Source: Nocardia sp. CDC159 | Lineage (GTDB): Bacteria > Actinomycetota > Actinomycetes > Mycobacteriales > Mycobacteriaceae | DNA: 64,000 nt | Direction: 5' to 3' | NCBI RefSeq assembly: GCF_023740735.1 | Contig: NZ_JAMRXH010000006.1 | Location: 391,919-455,918, forward strand | In this document: piece after piece, positions 1-7,780 of the stretch | Position numbering within the stretch: position 1 is the first letter of the stretch | Layout of the letters: every line of letters starts with the position of its first letter | The notes under the pieces: model-generated | What the model saw: the letters and a program-made list of their open reading frames with translations, nothing else | The model's database searches: none | Told to the model about the DNA's origin: nothing | Position numbers and translations under genes: made by a program

Positions 1-191
1 GCACGGCGGGATGGATTTCGCCGCTGGTGCTGACCGGCGGCCGCATCACCGGGACGTGGGAGCTGGCGGACGGGGTGCTGACGGTCGCGATGTTCGACGG
101 CGGGGCCGTCGACGAGGACGCACTGCGGGCCGAGGCCGCCCACGTCGCGCGCGCCACGGGCCGATCGGTGCTCGAAGTCGTGGTGCAGTGA
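1..191 (+). CDS. C-terminal fragment, winged-helix DNA-binding domain family protein (putative)
   Basis: The reading frame is open from the window edge to a TGA at 189-191 and encodes about 62 residues. It contains W-I-S-P-L-V-L followed by G-G-R-I-T-G-T-W, a pattern I associate with the C-terminus of the winged-helix DNA-binding domain (AlkZ-like, HTH_42) family, where a beta-strand ends in GTW. The rest of the protein lies outside the window, so function rests on this short motif only. The downstream hydrolase starts about 80 bp later on the same strand. A different C-terminal domain with a similar motif cannot be excluded. Confidence 0.5.
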   Translation, partial: TAGWISPLVLTGGRITGTWELADGVLTVAMFDGGAVDEDALRAEAAHVARATGRSVLEVVVQ

Positions 192-271
192 GGAATTGGG
201 CTATTCTTCGGTTATCTATTTGAGCTGTCGATCTGTTCGGTATTTCCGTCGCTGTGAAGGAGCGTGTGCCG

Positions 272-1204
272 ATGACAGTCGCGCGCTGTTACCGAACGGC
301 GGCGCTCAACCCGCCGGGGATTCGCCCCGAGGTCGTGCCGGTTACCACGGGCGACGGGGCGCGATTGCGGGTGCATGCCTACGGTCCTGCGGACGGTGCT
401 CCGATCGTGCTCGTGCACGGCTGGACATGTCGGCTCGAGTACTGGAATCCACAGCTCAATGCATTTGCTGGCAAATATCGAGTGATCGCCTGGGATTTGC
501 GCGGACACGGCGAAAGCGAGATGGGGAGCGCACCGCTCACCACCGATCTGTTGGCCGATGATCTGGAGGATGTGCTGCATGCGGCGCTGCGGCCGGGGCA
601 GCGGGCGGTGCTCGTGGGACACAGTCTGGGTGGAATGACAGTGCAGGCATGGGCCGGGCGGTATCGGGAGGAGGTCGCGCGGCGTGCGGCCGCGGTGGTG
701 CTGGCCAATACCGCGGCCGATGATTTGGTCGGCCAGACGACCGTGCTGCCGGTGTTCAATCGGGGGCGGTTACGGGTGCCGCGCTGGTTGGCGCGCGCGG
801 TGCTCTCCGCGCCGCTGCCGTTGTGCAAGAGGTCGGAACAGCTGTTCCGTTCGGTCACCATGGGCCCGAACGCGAGCGGGGACATCGTGGATTTCGCATT
901 CGCTATGGTCCGGTCGTGTCCCACGGCGGTGCGCGCGAAATTCGGGCTGTTGTTTCCCGATCTGGCCCTCGGCCGCGCGGCACTGCACCTCACCGTGCCG
1001 ACGACGGTGATCTGCGGTACCTACGACGCCCTGACGCCGCCGGTGCACGCGCGGCGAATTGCCGACATGCTCAGGGAGGCGGGCGGTTTCCGCAAACTCG
1101 TCGAACTGCCGACCGGACATTTCGGCACCCTGGAGCAAATCGAGAGGTTCAATGTGGAACTGGCCGAGGTCCTGGTGCAGGCCCGGGGGGAGCGGGCGGG
1201 GTGA
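272..1204 (+). CDS. alpha/beta hydrolase
   Basis: This is a 310-residue cytoplasmic alpha/beta-hydrolase-fold protein with no signal peptide. The oxyanion-side motif HGW occurs near residue 49 and the nucleophile elbow GHSLGG places the catalytic serine at about 118. The acid is likely in G-T-Y-D near residue 260 and the histidine in T-G-H-F near 285. I chose the ATG at 272 because AAGGAG at 257-262 sits 9 nt upstream; an in-frame GTG at 254 overlaps that ribosome binding site and is less likely. The substrate cannot be inferred; esterase, lipase-like or haloperoxidase-like activity are all possible. The 3' end overlaps the convergent patatin gene by 56 bp. Confidence 0.88.
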   Translation: MTVARCYRTAALNPPGIRPEVVPVTTGDGARLRVHAYGPADGAPIVLVHGWTCRLEYWNPQLNAFAGKYRVIAWDLRGHGESEMGSAPLTTDLLADDLEDVLHAALRPGQRAVLVGHSLGGMTVQAWAGRYREEVARRAAAVVLANTAADDLVGQTTVLPVFNRGRLRVPRWLARAVLSAPLPLCKRSEQLFRSVTMGPNASGDIVDFAFAMVRSCPTAVRAKFGLLFPDLALGRAALHLTVPTTVICGTYDALTPPVHARRIADMLREAGGFRKLVELPTGHFGTLEQIERFNVELAEVLVQARGERAG

Positions 1205-2123
1205 GGTGGTGGGCGAGCGTTTCTCGGACCGCGTCGCGGCCGAGGTCCAAGGCCCGCATGAGGATCGCCTCGTCGCGGCCGACGCGGCCGATGGTGGGGG
1301 AGCCGAGGGGCGGGCGGATCTGGAGGATGCCGGGGTGGGTGGTGAGGGTGTGTTCGTCTTCGGCGAGGCGGGTGGTGCGGGTCAGCCAGGTGTCGACGAC
1401 GCCGGGGGCGTGGCGGGTGAGGAAGCGGGTGACGGCTCGAACTTCGAGTTGCGAAGGGGTGGTGCGGGGTTCGTCGAGGCGGCGGGTGCGCAGGACCAGG
1501 GCGTGGGTGGCACCCTGGGCGAGGGCGGTGCGGATGGGGACGCCCTCGGACAGGCCCGCGTCGACATAGTGTCGACCGCCCAGCGAGACGGGGCGACCGG
1601 CGAGGATCGGCAGGCAGGTGGAGGCGCGCAGGGCGCGCTGGAGCGCGGGGACGTCGGTGAGGTGGGGGTGCAGGTCGACCGCGGAGCCGTCGGTGGTCGC
1701 GGTGGCGATGGGGTGGAAGGTGACCGGGTTGGCCAGGATCGCGGGGAAGTCCATCGGAACGATGTGTTGGTAGACCGCGTGCACCAGGTAGCGGGTGTCG
1801 ACCACGCGGCCGCCGCGCAGTGCGCGCGCGGGTGAGATCACCCGCCGCACGACATCGGCTGCCCAGGCGCGGCGGGCCGCGGCCGCGCGGCCGCACAGCA
1901 GCCACGCGCCGTTGAGCGCTCCGGCCGAGGAGCCGTAGACCGCGTCGAAACAGGACAGCAGGCCGAGTTCCTCGAGAGCCATCACCATGCCGTGCGAATA
2001 TGCCCCGCGCGCCGAGCCGCCCTCGATCACCAGGGCCAGGCGGGCGTCGTCGGCGCGGCTGCCGGGTGTGCTGCCCGCGGCGTGGCGGCTCGCGATCACT
2101 TCGCCGACGCTCGAGCCAGACAC
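1149..2123 (-). CDS. patatin-like phospholipase family protein
   Basis: This 324-residue protein carries the patatin signatures in order: the glycine-rich oxyanion motif G-G-S-A-R-G at about 35-40, the nucleophile G-S-S-A-G with the serine near 66, and the D-A-G of the Ser-Asp dyad near 188. Patatins are lipid acyl hydrolases acting on phospholipid or glycolipid acyl chains. The GTG at 2123 is chosen because a GGAGG lies 7 nt upstream; an ATG 11 codons earlier has no such site. The gene is divergent from the FAD monooxygenase, with about 150 bp shared between them, and its 3' end overlaps the convergent hydrolase. Confidence 0.88.
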   Translation of the reverse strand: MSGSSVGEVIASRHAAGSTPGSRADDARLALVIEGGSARGAYSHGMVMALEELGLLSCFDAVYGSSAGALNGAWLLCGRAAAARRAWAADVVRRVISPARALRGGRVVDTRYLVHAVYQHIVPMDFPAILANPVTFHPIATATTDGSAVDLHPHLTDVPALQRALRASTCLPILAGRPVSLGGRHYVDAGLSEGVPIRTALAQGATHALVLRTRRLDEPRTTPSQLEVRAVTRFLTRHAPGVVDTWLTRTTRLAEDEHTLTTHPGILQIRPPLGSPTIGRVGRDEAILMRALDLGRDAVRETLAHHLTPPAPPGPAPGPRPVPH

Positions 2124-2240
2124 GCAACGACCTCCAGGACGACAACGACGAATCAACCCTGTCTAACACAGGCCGGACATCTCGGCGGTGACCGCGGACA
2201 CATCGAATCGACGCGCACGCGGCAGGCCCTTACGATCCCC

Positions 2241-2254
2241 ACGAATAGTTTCGT
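2241..2254. promoter_or_regulatory. small inverted repeat in patatin/FAD-oxidoreductase divergent region
   Basis: ACGAA and TTCGT form 5-bp arms separated by 4 nt, ending about 20 bp before the GTG of the FAD oxidoreductase. This may be a repressor site, but arms this short also occur by chance. Confidence 0.25.
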
Positions 2255-2273
2255 TCGGAAGTGTGGTGCGTTG

Positions 2274-3500
2274 GTGAAGGACACACGACACACACAGTGC
2301 TGTGTGGTCGGCGGGGGACCGGCGGGCATGATGGCGGGATTGTTACTGGCGCGAGCGGGAATTCGCGTCACCGTCCTGGAAAAGCACACCGACTTCCTGC
2401 GCGATTTCCGCGGCGATACCGTGCACCCGTCCACGCTGCGCCTGCTCGACGAGCTGGGACTGGCCGAACAGTTCGCTCGGCTGCCGCATACCAGGCTCGA
2501 GCGCAGGAGCCTGCGGATCAACGAGAAGACGGTGCTCGCGGCCGATTTCGGGCGTATCCCCGGGCCGTACAAATACATGGCCATGGTGCCGCAGTGGGAG
2601 TTTCTCGATCTGCTGGCGCGAGCGGCCGCGGCGGAGCCGAGTTTCGAATTGCGGCTGGGCACCGAATTCGTCGGGCTCACGAACGATTCCGGCCGAGTCG
2701 ACGGCGTGCGTATCCGGGGTGCCGACGGTGCCGAGGAGACGCTGTCGGCGGACCTCGTCCTGGCCTGCGACGGTCGCGGATCGGCGGCGCGGGCGGCGGC
2801 CGGGCTGCGGGCGCGCTCGATGGAGGTGCCGATGGACGTGTGGTGGGTGCGGGTGCCCGTGGCCGCGGACGCCCGCCACAACGGTGCGGTCTCGGGCCGG
2901 TTCGAGGCCGGGCGGGCGGCGGTGTGCATGGACCGCGGTGATTATTATCAGACCTCCTTCCTGATTCCGAAGGGCGCCGACGCTCGGCTGCGGAAGAACG
3001 AAATACAGTGGCTGCGTACCCATTTGGCCGAATTGTTCGGCTGGGATGCGGAGGTGCTCGCAGCGATCGGCGGCTGGGAGGACGTGAAGCTGCTCGAGGT
3101 CACGATGGGACGGCTGCCGCGCTGGCATGTTCCCGGTCTGCTCTGCCTCGGCGACGCCGCGCATCCGATGTCGCCGGTGGGCGGGGTCGGGGTGAACCTC
3201 GCGATCCAGGATGCCGTCGCCGCCGCCCGCCTGCTCGCCGGGCCGCTGCGACGCGGTCGGACCACCACGGCCGATCTGGATCGGGTGCAGCGGCGGCGGA
3301 TGCTGCCGACGGCATTCACCCAGCGCATCCAGCAGCGCGAACACGCGACGCTGCTGCGGCCCGCCCTGGACGGCACGCTGTCGAAACCGCCCGCTCATCT
3401 CGCCCTCATCGATCGCTTCCCGCCGCTGGCCGGGGTCGCCGCCTATCTCGGCGGGGTCGGGATCAGGCCCGAGCGCGCCCCGGCCTTCGCCCGCCGCTGA
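2274..3500 (+). CDS. FAD-dependent monooxygenase (PHBH/UbiH fold)
   Basis: This is a 408-residue flavoprotein of the aromatic-ring hydroxylase group. The Rossmann motif G-G-G-P-A-G is at 13-18, followed by an acidic strand end (V-L-E-K-H). The second FAD motif, G-D-A-A-H-P, lies near residue 292 and is followed by G-G-V-G-V-N, as is typical of p-hydroxybenzoate hydroxylase relatives. Such enzymes use NAD(P)H and oxygen to hydroxylate or epoxidise small molecules. The GTG at 2274 is preferred because homologous proteins begin just before the first Rossmann strand; no strong Shine-Dalgarno is visible, and TTG at 2271 is an alternative. The substrate is unknown. Confidence 0.85.
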   Translation: MKDTRHTQCCVVGGGPAGMMAGLLLARAGIRVTVLEKHTDFLRDFRGDTVHPSTLRLLDELGLAEQFARLPHTRLERRSLRINEKTVLAADFGRIPGPYKYMAMVPQWEFLDLLARAAAAEPSFELRLGTEFVGLTNDSGRVDGVRIRGADGAEETLSADLVLACDGRGSAARAAAGLRARSMEVPMDVWWVRVPVAADARHNGAVSGRFEAGRAAVCMDRGDYYQTSFLIPKGADARLRKNEIQWLRTHLAELFGWDAEVLAAIGGWEDVKLLEVTMGRLPRWHVPGLLCLGDAAHPMSPVGGVGVNLAIQDAVAAARLLAGPLRRGRTTTADLDRVQRRRMLPTAFTQRIQQREHATLLRPALDGTLSKPPAHLALIDRFPPLAGVAAYLGGVGIRPERAPAFARR

Positions 3501-3520
3501 GGCGAGTCGCCGGGTGCGGT

Positions 3521-3526
3521 TAGGCT
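3521..3526 (+). promoter_or_regulatory. -10 element TAGGCT for leaderless NUDIX gene
   Basis: TAGGCT ends 6 nt before the ATG at 3533 and there is no Shine-Dalgarno. This matches the TANNNT plus 6-7 nt arrangement of leaderless actinobacterial transcripts. Confidence 0.55.
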
Positions 3527-3532
3527 GCCCGG

Positions 3533-3952
3533 ATGCGGACCGAACCGACTCAGCGGCTGATCGACACCGTGGCGTGGGTGCTGATCGAACAGGGGCGGAT
3601 TCTGTGTGCCCGGCCGCGTGGCAAGGACGTCTTCTACATTCCCGGCGGGAAGCGGGAGGGGGAGGAGAGCGATCTGCAGACGCTGCTGCGGGAGATCGAT
3701 GAGGAGCTGTCGGTGGCGCTGATTCCGGAGACCGTCCGCCATGTCGGGACCTATGAGGCCGACCTGCCGGGCGGCGCGGCCGTGGTGCGGATGGGCTGCT
3801 ATACGGCGGAGTATGCCGGGATCATCACTCCCAGTAGCGAAATCGAGGAGATCGCCTGGTTCGGCTATGCCGATCGGGGGCTGGTGCCGCCGGTGGATCA
3901 GGTGCTGTTCGACGATCTGGTGGCGCGCGGGCTGCTGCCGGCGGTCGGCTGA
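3533..3952 (+). CDS. NUDIX hydrolase
   Basis: This 139-residue protein has a NUDIX box spanning residues 39-61: G, five residues, E, seven residues, then R-E-I-D-E-E-L-S-V. The usual glycine of the box is replaced by serine at position 60. NUDIX enzymes hydrolyse a nucleoside diphosphate linked to another moiety, using divalent metal held by the box glutamates. The substrate cannot be predicted. The ATG is placed 6 nt after a TAGGCT hexamer with no ribosome binding site, which suggests a leaderless mRNA. The gene is convergent with dinB, with only 3 bp between the stop codons. Confidence 0.88.
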   Translation: MRTEPTQRLIDTVAWVLIEQGRILCARPRGKDVFYIPGGKREGEESDLQTLLREIDEELSVALIPETVRHVGTYEADLPGGAAVVRMGCYTAEYAGIITPSSEIEEIAWFGYADRGLVPPVDQVLFDDLVARGLLPAVG

Positions 3953-3955
3953 GGT

Positions 3956-5188
3956 TCAGTCGGGCAGCAGGGGTACCGACAGCCCCTCACCACGGCCGAG
4001 AAGTGCTGCGCGCGTGACGGTTCCGGCGCCGAAGCGGTCGCGCAGGCGGTCCAAGGTCGCGTCCAGGGTGGCCTCGGGGCGCGGGTCGAGGGGGAGGGTG
4101 AGCTGGACGGTGTCGGCGTTGTCGAGGTTGGTCAGGGCCAGGCCGATCAGGGTCAGGCCGCGTTCGTGGATGAGCGGCAGGACCGAGGTGAGCAGCCCGC
4201 GGGCGGTGTCGAGGATGACCGTGCCGTGGTCGGTCGCCTCCATCAGAGTGTGCGAGCGGGTGGCGCGGGTGAAATCGTCGAAACGCAAGCGCAGCACCAC
4301 GGTTCGGCATACCCGCCGAGCGGTGCGCAGCCGGTGGCCGAGCCGGTCGGCCAGGCCGTGCAGATAGGCGTCGATCTCCTCGTCCGAGCGCGGGCGGCGG
4401 CCGAGGGCGCGCTGGGCGCCGATGGATCGGCGGCGACGTGCGGTCTCGACCCGGCGCGGATCGCGCGCCCACGCCAGCGCGTGCAGATGCCGGGCCGCGG
4501 CCGGGCCCAGCAACGGGCGCAGCCCCCGCTCTCCCAGCTCGGCCAGCTGCCCGATTCGAGTGATGCCGTGCTCGTGCAGTTTGCGCGCGGTGACCTCGCC
4601 GACGCCCCAGAGCCGTTCCACCGGCAGCGGATGCAGGAACTCCAGCTCCCGATCCGGCGAAACCACCAGCAGCCCATCGGGTTTGGCGACCGCGCTGGCG
4701 ACCTTGGCGAGAAATTTCGTCCGCGCCACCCCCACCGAAATCGGCAGCCCCGCCCGCTCCCGCACCGCCGCCCGCAGCCGCCCCGCGATATCCCCCGGTT
4801 CCCCCGCGATCCGCCGCAACCCTCCCACATCCAAAAACGCCTCATCGATCGAGATCCCCTCCACCTCGGGGGTCACATCCCGAAAGATCTCGAACACCGC
4901 CTGACTCGCCCTCGCATATGCCGACATCCGCGGCGGCACCACCACCGCATGCGGACACAACCGCAGCGCCTGCCGAGCATTCATGGGCGTACGCACCCCA
5001 TACGCCTTGGCCTCATAACTGGCCGCCAACACCACCCCGGCCCCCACGATCACCGGCCGCCCGCGCAACGCCGGATCGTCACGCTGTTCGACCGAGGCGT
5101 AGAAGGAGTCGAGATCGGCGTGCAGGATGGACGCCTCGGACCGCGCGGGGATGCGGGGCGGGGGTGAGGCGGGGCGGGACACGAACAT
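3956..5188 (-). CDS. dinB: DNA polymerase IV (Y family)
   Basis: This is a 410-residue error-prone translesion polymerase. The catalytic N-terminus D-L-D-S-F-Y is at 25-30, with Asp25 a metal ligand and Tyr30 at the steric-gate position. The second catalytic motif S-I-D-E-A is near residue 120. Helix-hairpin-helix sequence and the little-finger domain follow. The start ATG at 5188 is the only sensible one close to the first strand, leaving an 18-residue proline-rich leader. A perfect LexA-type palindrome covers this start codon (separate entry), so the gene is probably SOS-induced. An IS3-like element lies less than 100 bp upstream on the other strand. Confidence 0.92.
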   Translation of the reverse strand: MFVSRPASPPPRIPARSEASILHADLDSFYASVEQRDDPALRGRPVIVGAGVVLAASYEAKAYGVRTPMNARQALRLCPHAVVVPPRMSAYARASQAVFEIFRDVTPEVEGISIDEAFLDVGGLRRIAGEPGDIAGRLRAAVRERAGLPISVGVARTKFLAKVASAVAKPDGLLVVSPDRELEFLHPLPVERLWGVGEVTARKLHEHGITRIGQLAELGERGLRPLLGPAAARHLHALAWARDPRRVETARRRRSIGAQRALGRRPRSDEEIDAYLHGLADRLGHRLRTARRVCRTVVLRLRFDDFTRATRSHTLMEATDHGTVILDTARGLLTSVLPLIHERGLTLIGLALTNLDNADTVQLTLPLDPRPEATLDATLDRLRDRFGAGTVTRAALLGRGEGLSVPLLPD

Positions 5189-5195
5189 ATGTTCG
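5182..5195. promoter_or_regulatory. SOS box (LexA site) overlapping dinB start
   Basis: CGAACATATGTTCG is a perfect 14-bp palindrome matching the Gram-positive/actinobacterial LexA core GAAC-N4-GTTC. It contains the dinB start codon itself, and a -35-like TTGACG reads toward dinB from 5220. LexA bound here would block transcription or initiation of dinB. Confidence 0.75.
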
Positions 5196-5280
5196 CATAG
5201 ATCGGTTTCTAGTGCGTCAAGATTCCTGGCAGGGTCCCCAGGTTTACAGTCCAGGACCCATGAGCCAGGAAGGAGCCGTG

Positions 5281-5619
5281 GTGGCAAGAACGGCGAAGGC
5301 GAGGATCCCGGTCGAGGACAAGGTCCGGATCGTGCTCGCGGTACTCAAGGGCGAGATAAGCGTGTCGGAAGCGGCCCGGCGACGCGGGGTGTCGGCTATG
5401 GCGGTGTCGAAGTGGAAGCAGGCATTCGTCGACGCCGGAGCCAAGGCTCTCGAACCACGCCCCAGCGGACCAGCCGGAGCCCAGGGCGGTCCCGAGCAGC
5501 GGCGATTGCGGATCGAGAACGAGCAATTGAAGCTCGCTCTCGCCGAGGCCACGGTGCAGCTGCGGATCCAGCGCCACGGTGATTCCGGACGTGTCCCTTC
5601 ACCGACCTCGAAGCCCTGA
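5281..5619 (+). CDS. IS3-like transposase orfA (HTH protein)
   Basis: This 112-residue basic protein opens with a helix-turn-helix (roughly residues 10-50, with S-E-A-A-R-R-R-G-V-S) and ends in a leucine-containing coiled-coil-like segment (R-L-R-I-E-N-E-Q-L-K), as in orfA proteins of IS3-type elements. GTG at 5281 has AGGAAGGAG just upstream; ATG at 5260 is a possible earlier start. The tail after about residue 100 looks out of family, consistent with a frameshift into orfB. No A-rich slippery heptamer is visible in the overlap at 5583-5619. Confidence 0.8.
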   Translation: MARTAKARIPVEDKVRIVLAVLKGEISVSEAARRRGVSAMAVSKWKQAFVDAGAKALEPRPSGPAGAQGGPEQRRLRIENEQLKLALAEATVQLRIQRHGDSGRVPSPTSKP

Positions 5620-5633
5620 GAGCGGCAGAAGGT

Positions 5634-6557
5634 TTGCCGGTTTCGAGGTTCGCTCGCCTGGCCGGGATTCCCGAACGCACCTACCGGCGACGGCTGGCCC
5701 GATCCCGGGCCGGGGAACCCGAGCGTGGGCCGTGGCCATCACCGAAGGTCGAGAAGTTCGAGCCGATCGCGGCGAAATACGCCGAGGCGTGGCCGGCGTG
5801 GGGACATCGCAAGATCGCCGCCCTCATGCGCGCCGACGGGTATGAGGTGTCCACCTCCACAGCGCAGCGGGCACTACGCCGCCGGGGCCTGTTGCTGCCG
5901 CGCGGGTATCGCGCCGACCGGAAATCGTGGGCAATCCTGCGGCGCCAAGTGTTCCACGACCCGCCGACGCGGCGAAATATGGTGTGGCAAACGGACTTCA
6001 GCGAGTTCGAGACCACTGGCGGTGGGATTTGGCGGATCTGCGCGGTGATCGATTACGCCACCAAATATTGTCTTGCGGTCACGGTCACTCCGACCGCTCG
6101 CGGCGTCGATGCGCTGGCCTGTCTGAAATGCACGGTCGCTGAAGCCGAACGCGTGCTCGGCGTGGACGACCTGCGGACCGACCGCGGCCTGGCCGATGTC
6201 ATCGGCGCTGGCGGAGAACCGGTCGGCGCGGCACCGGCTGCGATCGCGGTGGTGTCGGACAATGGGCCGTGTTTTCGCGGCGAGGTGTTCGCGACCGCGT
6301 TCGCCGGTGCCGATCCGCTGCTGCGGCATGTGCGGACCAGGGTGCGGTCGCCGCAGACCAACGGGGTGATCGAGCGGTTTTTCGGCACGTTGAAATATGA
6401 GCACCTGTACCGAGGTGTCATCGCCGACGGCGATGCTTTGGACATGGAAGTCCATCGATTCCGCATTCTGTACAACACGATCCGCCCACATCAAGCCCTC
6501 GACGACCGGACACCCAAGACGGCCTACCTCCAGCGCGCTCGAGCTGAAAACGCGTGA
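5634..6557 (+). CDS. IS3-like transposase orfB (DDE integrase core)
   Basis: This is a 307-residue integrase-core transposase. It has an HTH_21-like N-terminal segment (G-H-R-K-I-A-A-L-M), then the DDE catalytic residues: Asp in W-Q-T-D-F near 116, Asp in V-S-D-N-G-P near 206, and Glu in N-G-V-I-E-R-F-F near 248. The open frame extends upstream to 5583 with coding-like sequence (D-L-E-A-L-R-A-A-E-G-L-P), so the functional protein may be an orfA-orfB fusion made by -1 frameshifting. TTG at 5634 is the first start codon. All three catalytic residues are intact, so the enzyme may be active. Confidence 0.85.
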   Translation: MPVSRFARLAGIPERTYRRRLARSRAGEPERGPWPSPKVEKFEPIAAKYAEAWPAWGHRKIAALMRADGYEVSTSTAQRALRRRGLLLPRGYRADRKSWAILRRQVFHDPPTRRNMVWQTDFSEFETTGGGIWRICAVIDYATKYCLAVTVTPTARGVDALACLKCTVAEAERVLGVDDLRTDRGLADVIGAGGEPVGAAPAAIAVVSDNGPCFRGEVFATAFAGADPLLRHVRTRVRSPQTNGVIERFFGTLKYEHLYRGVIADGDALDMEVHRFRILYNTIRPHQALDDRTPKTAYLQRARAENA

Positions 6558-6930
6558 TGGGCGGCAACTCCTGGATGCGCGGCGTGGCGGGCAGCCATGA
6601 TCTGGGAACGACCCATCCATACTTCCGTCCGGTACGAATCTCCTTCAGCGCCAACGCGTATCCCGCCCATGGAAATGGAGTGTGATCCTGCCTGATGTGG
6701 TTCCCACGTATACCCGAACGTTCCCCGTCAACCGAAACAGCCTTCGCCGATCGTCCGGCCAACCGGTGCCGCGGTCGGTCATGGCTTCCAGCGAAGCAGA
6801 GGTCCTGGCCATCGAGGCGCTGGTGCCGACGATCGGCCCCGCCGGGGCAGTGTCCCGACCGGCATCGCGGAACCGGATCCGCTTACGGGTTCCGGCCGTC
6901 GTCAACCGTCTTGGGCGTCGAACGGACACG
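6558..6930. other. region without recognisable gene, downstream of IS element
   Basis: No frame here reads like a known protein on either strand. The sequence probably includes the right end of the insertion element and the upstream region of the secreted protein gene. No terminal repeat was identified. Confidence 0.4.
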
Positions 6931-7461
6931 ATGTTTCCTCGTAAGTCTGTGCTGCGCAGCCGCGTGCGGCGTGCGCTGGTCCTGCTTCCGGTCGTAGCAG
7001 CCGGACTCGTCGTGGCCAGTCCAGCAGCGCAGGCCGAATTCCCGGAAGGAACCTTCCAAATCGCCAGCCTCGATCCCGACCACAAGGGCCGGTGCCTGAA
7101 CATGCAGGGGGACTCCACTCTACAAACGGTCCCTTGTAAGTCGGAGGCGAAGCGACAGCATTGGAAACTCTCAGACACCTACGACAGTGGGTCCGGTCGC
7201 GCAGGCATGCTGATGAATGTCCTCAAGAAATTGTGTGTAGGTCGCAATCCCTCAGGGGCTCCGGTTGGAGCGAACTGCCACTACAATCCTGCCCTGGCTT
7301 GGTGGCATCAATCAGACAAAATGTGGATCGCTTCGCGGCCGGACGCCCACACTGACATGTGCCTGGCGGCTGGAGCAAAGGTCGGCGAACCGGTGCGGCT
7401 TATCTCGTGCCGCTCCACCAACCAGTCGAAGTTGCAGTGGGAGATCCGCCCGCTCGACTGA
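6931..7461 (+). CDS. secreted ricin-type beta-trefoil-like protein
   Basis: This 176-residue protein has a Sec signal peptide: basic start (M-F-P-R-K), hydrophobic core, and A-Q-A cleavage site at 33-35. The mature part has G-R-C-L-N-M, C-K-S, L-C-V-G, M-C-L-A-A-G and Q-W-E elements spaced like the repeats of a ricin B-type beta-trefoil, with paired cysteines per repeat. That suggests a carbohydrate-binding secreted protein, but no catalytic domain is present and the family match is by pattern only. ATG 6931 is chosen because it begins the signal peptide; longer in-frame ORF upstream lacks coding character. It is convergent with the CAP-domain gene. Confidence 0.65.
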   Translation: MFPRKSVLRSRVRRALVLLPVVAAGLVVASPAAQAEFPEGTFQIASLDPDHKGRCLNMQGDSTLQTVPCKSEAKRQHWKLSDTYDSGSGRAGMLMNVLKKLCVGRNPSGAPVGANCHYNPALAWWHQSDKMWIASRPDAHTDMCLAAGAKVGEPVRLISCRSTNQSKLQWEIRPLD

Positions 7462-7549
7462 ACCACCAAAAGGGCGATACACCCCTTCGAAACAGCCAGC
7501 CGACGACCGACGGCAGACGCACAACAATCGGCTACATCAGGGGACGTCA

Positions 7550-7577
7550 CACGGCCAGGCCCAGGGGCCTGGCCGTG
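7550..7577. terminator. bidirectional hairpin between convergent genes
   Basis: CACGGCCAGGCCC and its exact reverse complement form 13-bp arms separated by 2 nt, a very stable hairpin. It lies between the lectin-like gene (ending 7461) and the CAP gene (ending 7781 on the other strand). There is no T-tract, so its role as a terminator for both is inferred from position. Confidence 0.5.
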
Positions 7578-7780
7578 AACCCAACTGCCTCCCGCAGCCT
7601 GCCAAGAGGTTGACTCAAGACAGGTTTCTGGGGCGTCAGATCTGTGGCAGGGCGGGTGTGACGAAGCGGCCTATCTGTCCCTTCAGCAGCGCTTCTGTCG
7701 CAGAGCGTGTGGTGGGGGGCCGAGGACGGTCAGGGGAGCGGAAATGGCGCGCCGCGTCGGGGCCTGGATTCGGGTGAAGG

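Larger units (their letters stand above)
5240..6560 (+). mobile_element. IS3-like insertion sequence (two ORFs, ends not resolved)
   Basis: A helix-turn-helix orfA and a DDE orfB lie in tandem with the second in the -1 frame, the IS3-family arrangement. I could not find convincing terminal inverted repeats or a target duplication, so the boundaries are approximate. The element sits between dinB and a secreted lectin-like gene. About 370 bp with no recognisable gene follow it. Confidence 0.7.

Noticed and set aside
6682..6930. An N-terminal extension of the secreted beta-trefoil-like protein.
   Set aside because: The extension places the signal peptide in the middle of the protein and lacks coding character; ATG 6931 starts the signal peptide cleanly.
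7610..7670. A possible second end of the IS element, because of a TCAAGA...CTGG resemblance to 5216-5236.
   Set aside because: The similarity is short, in direct rather than inverted orientation, and about 1 kb beyond the transposase gene.
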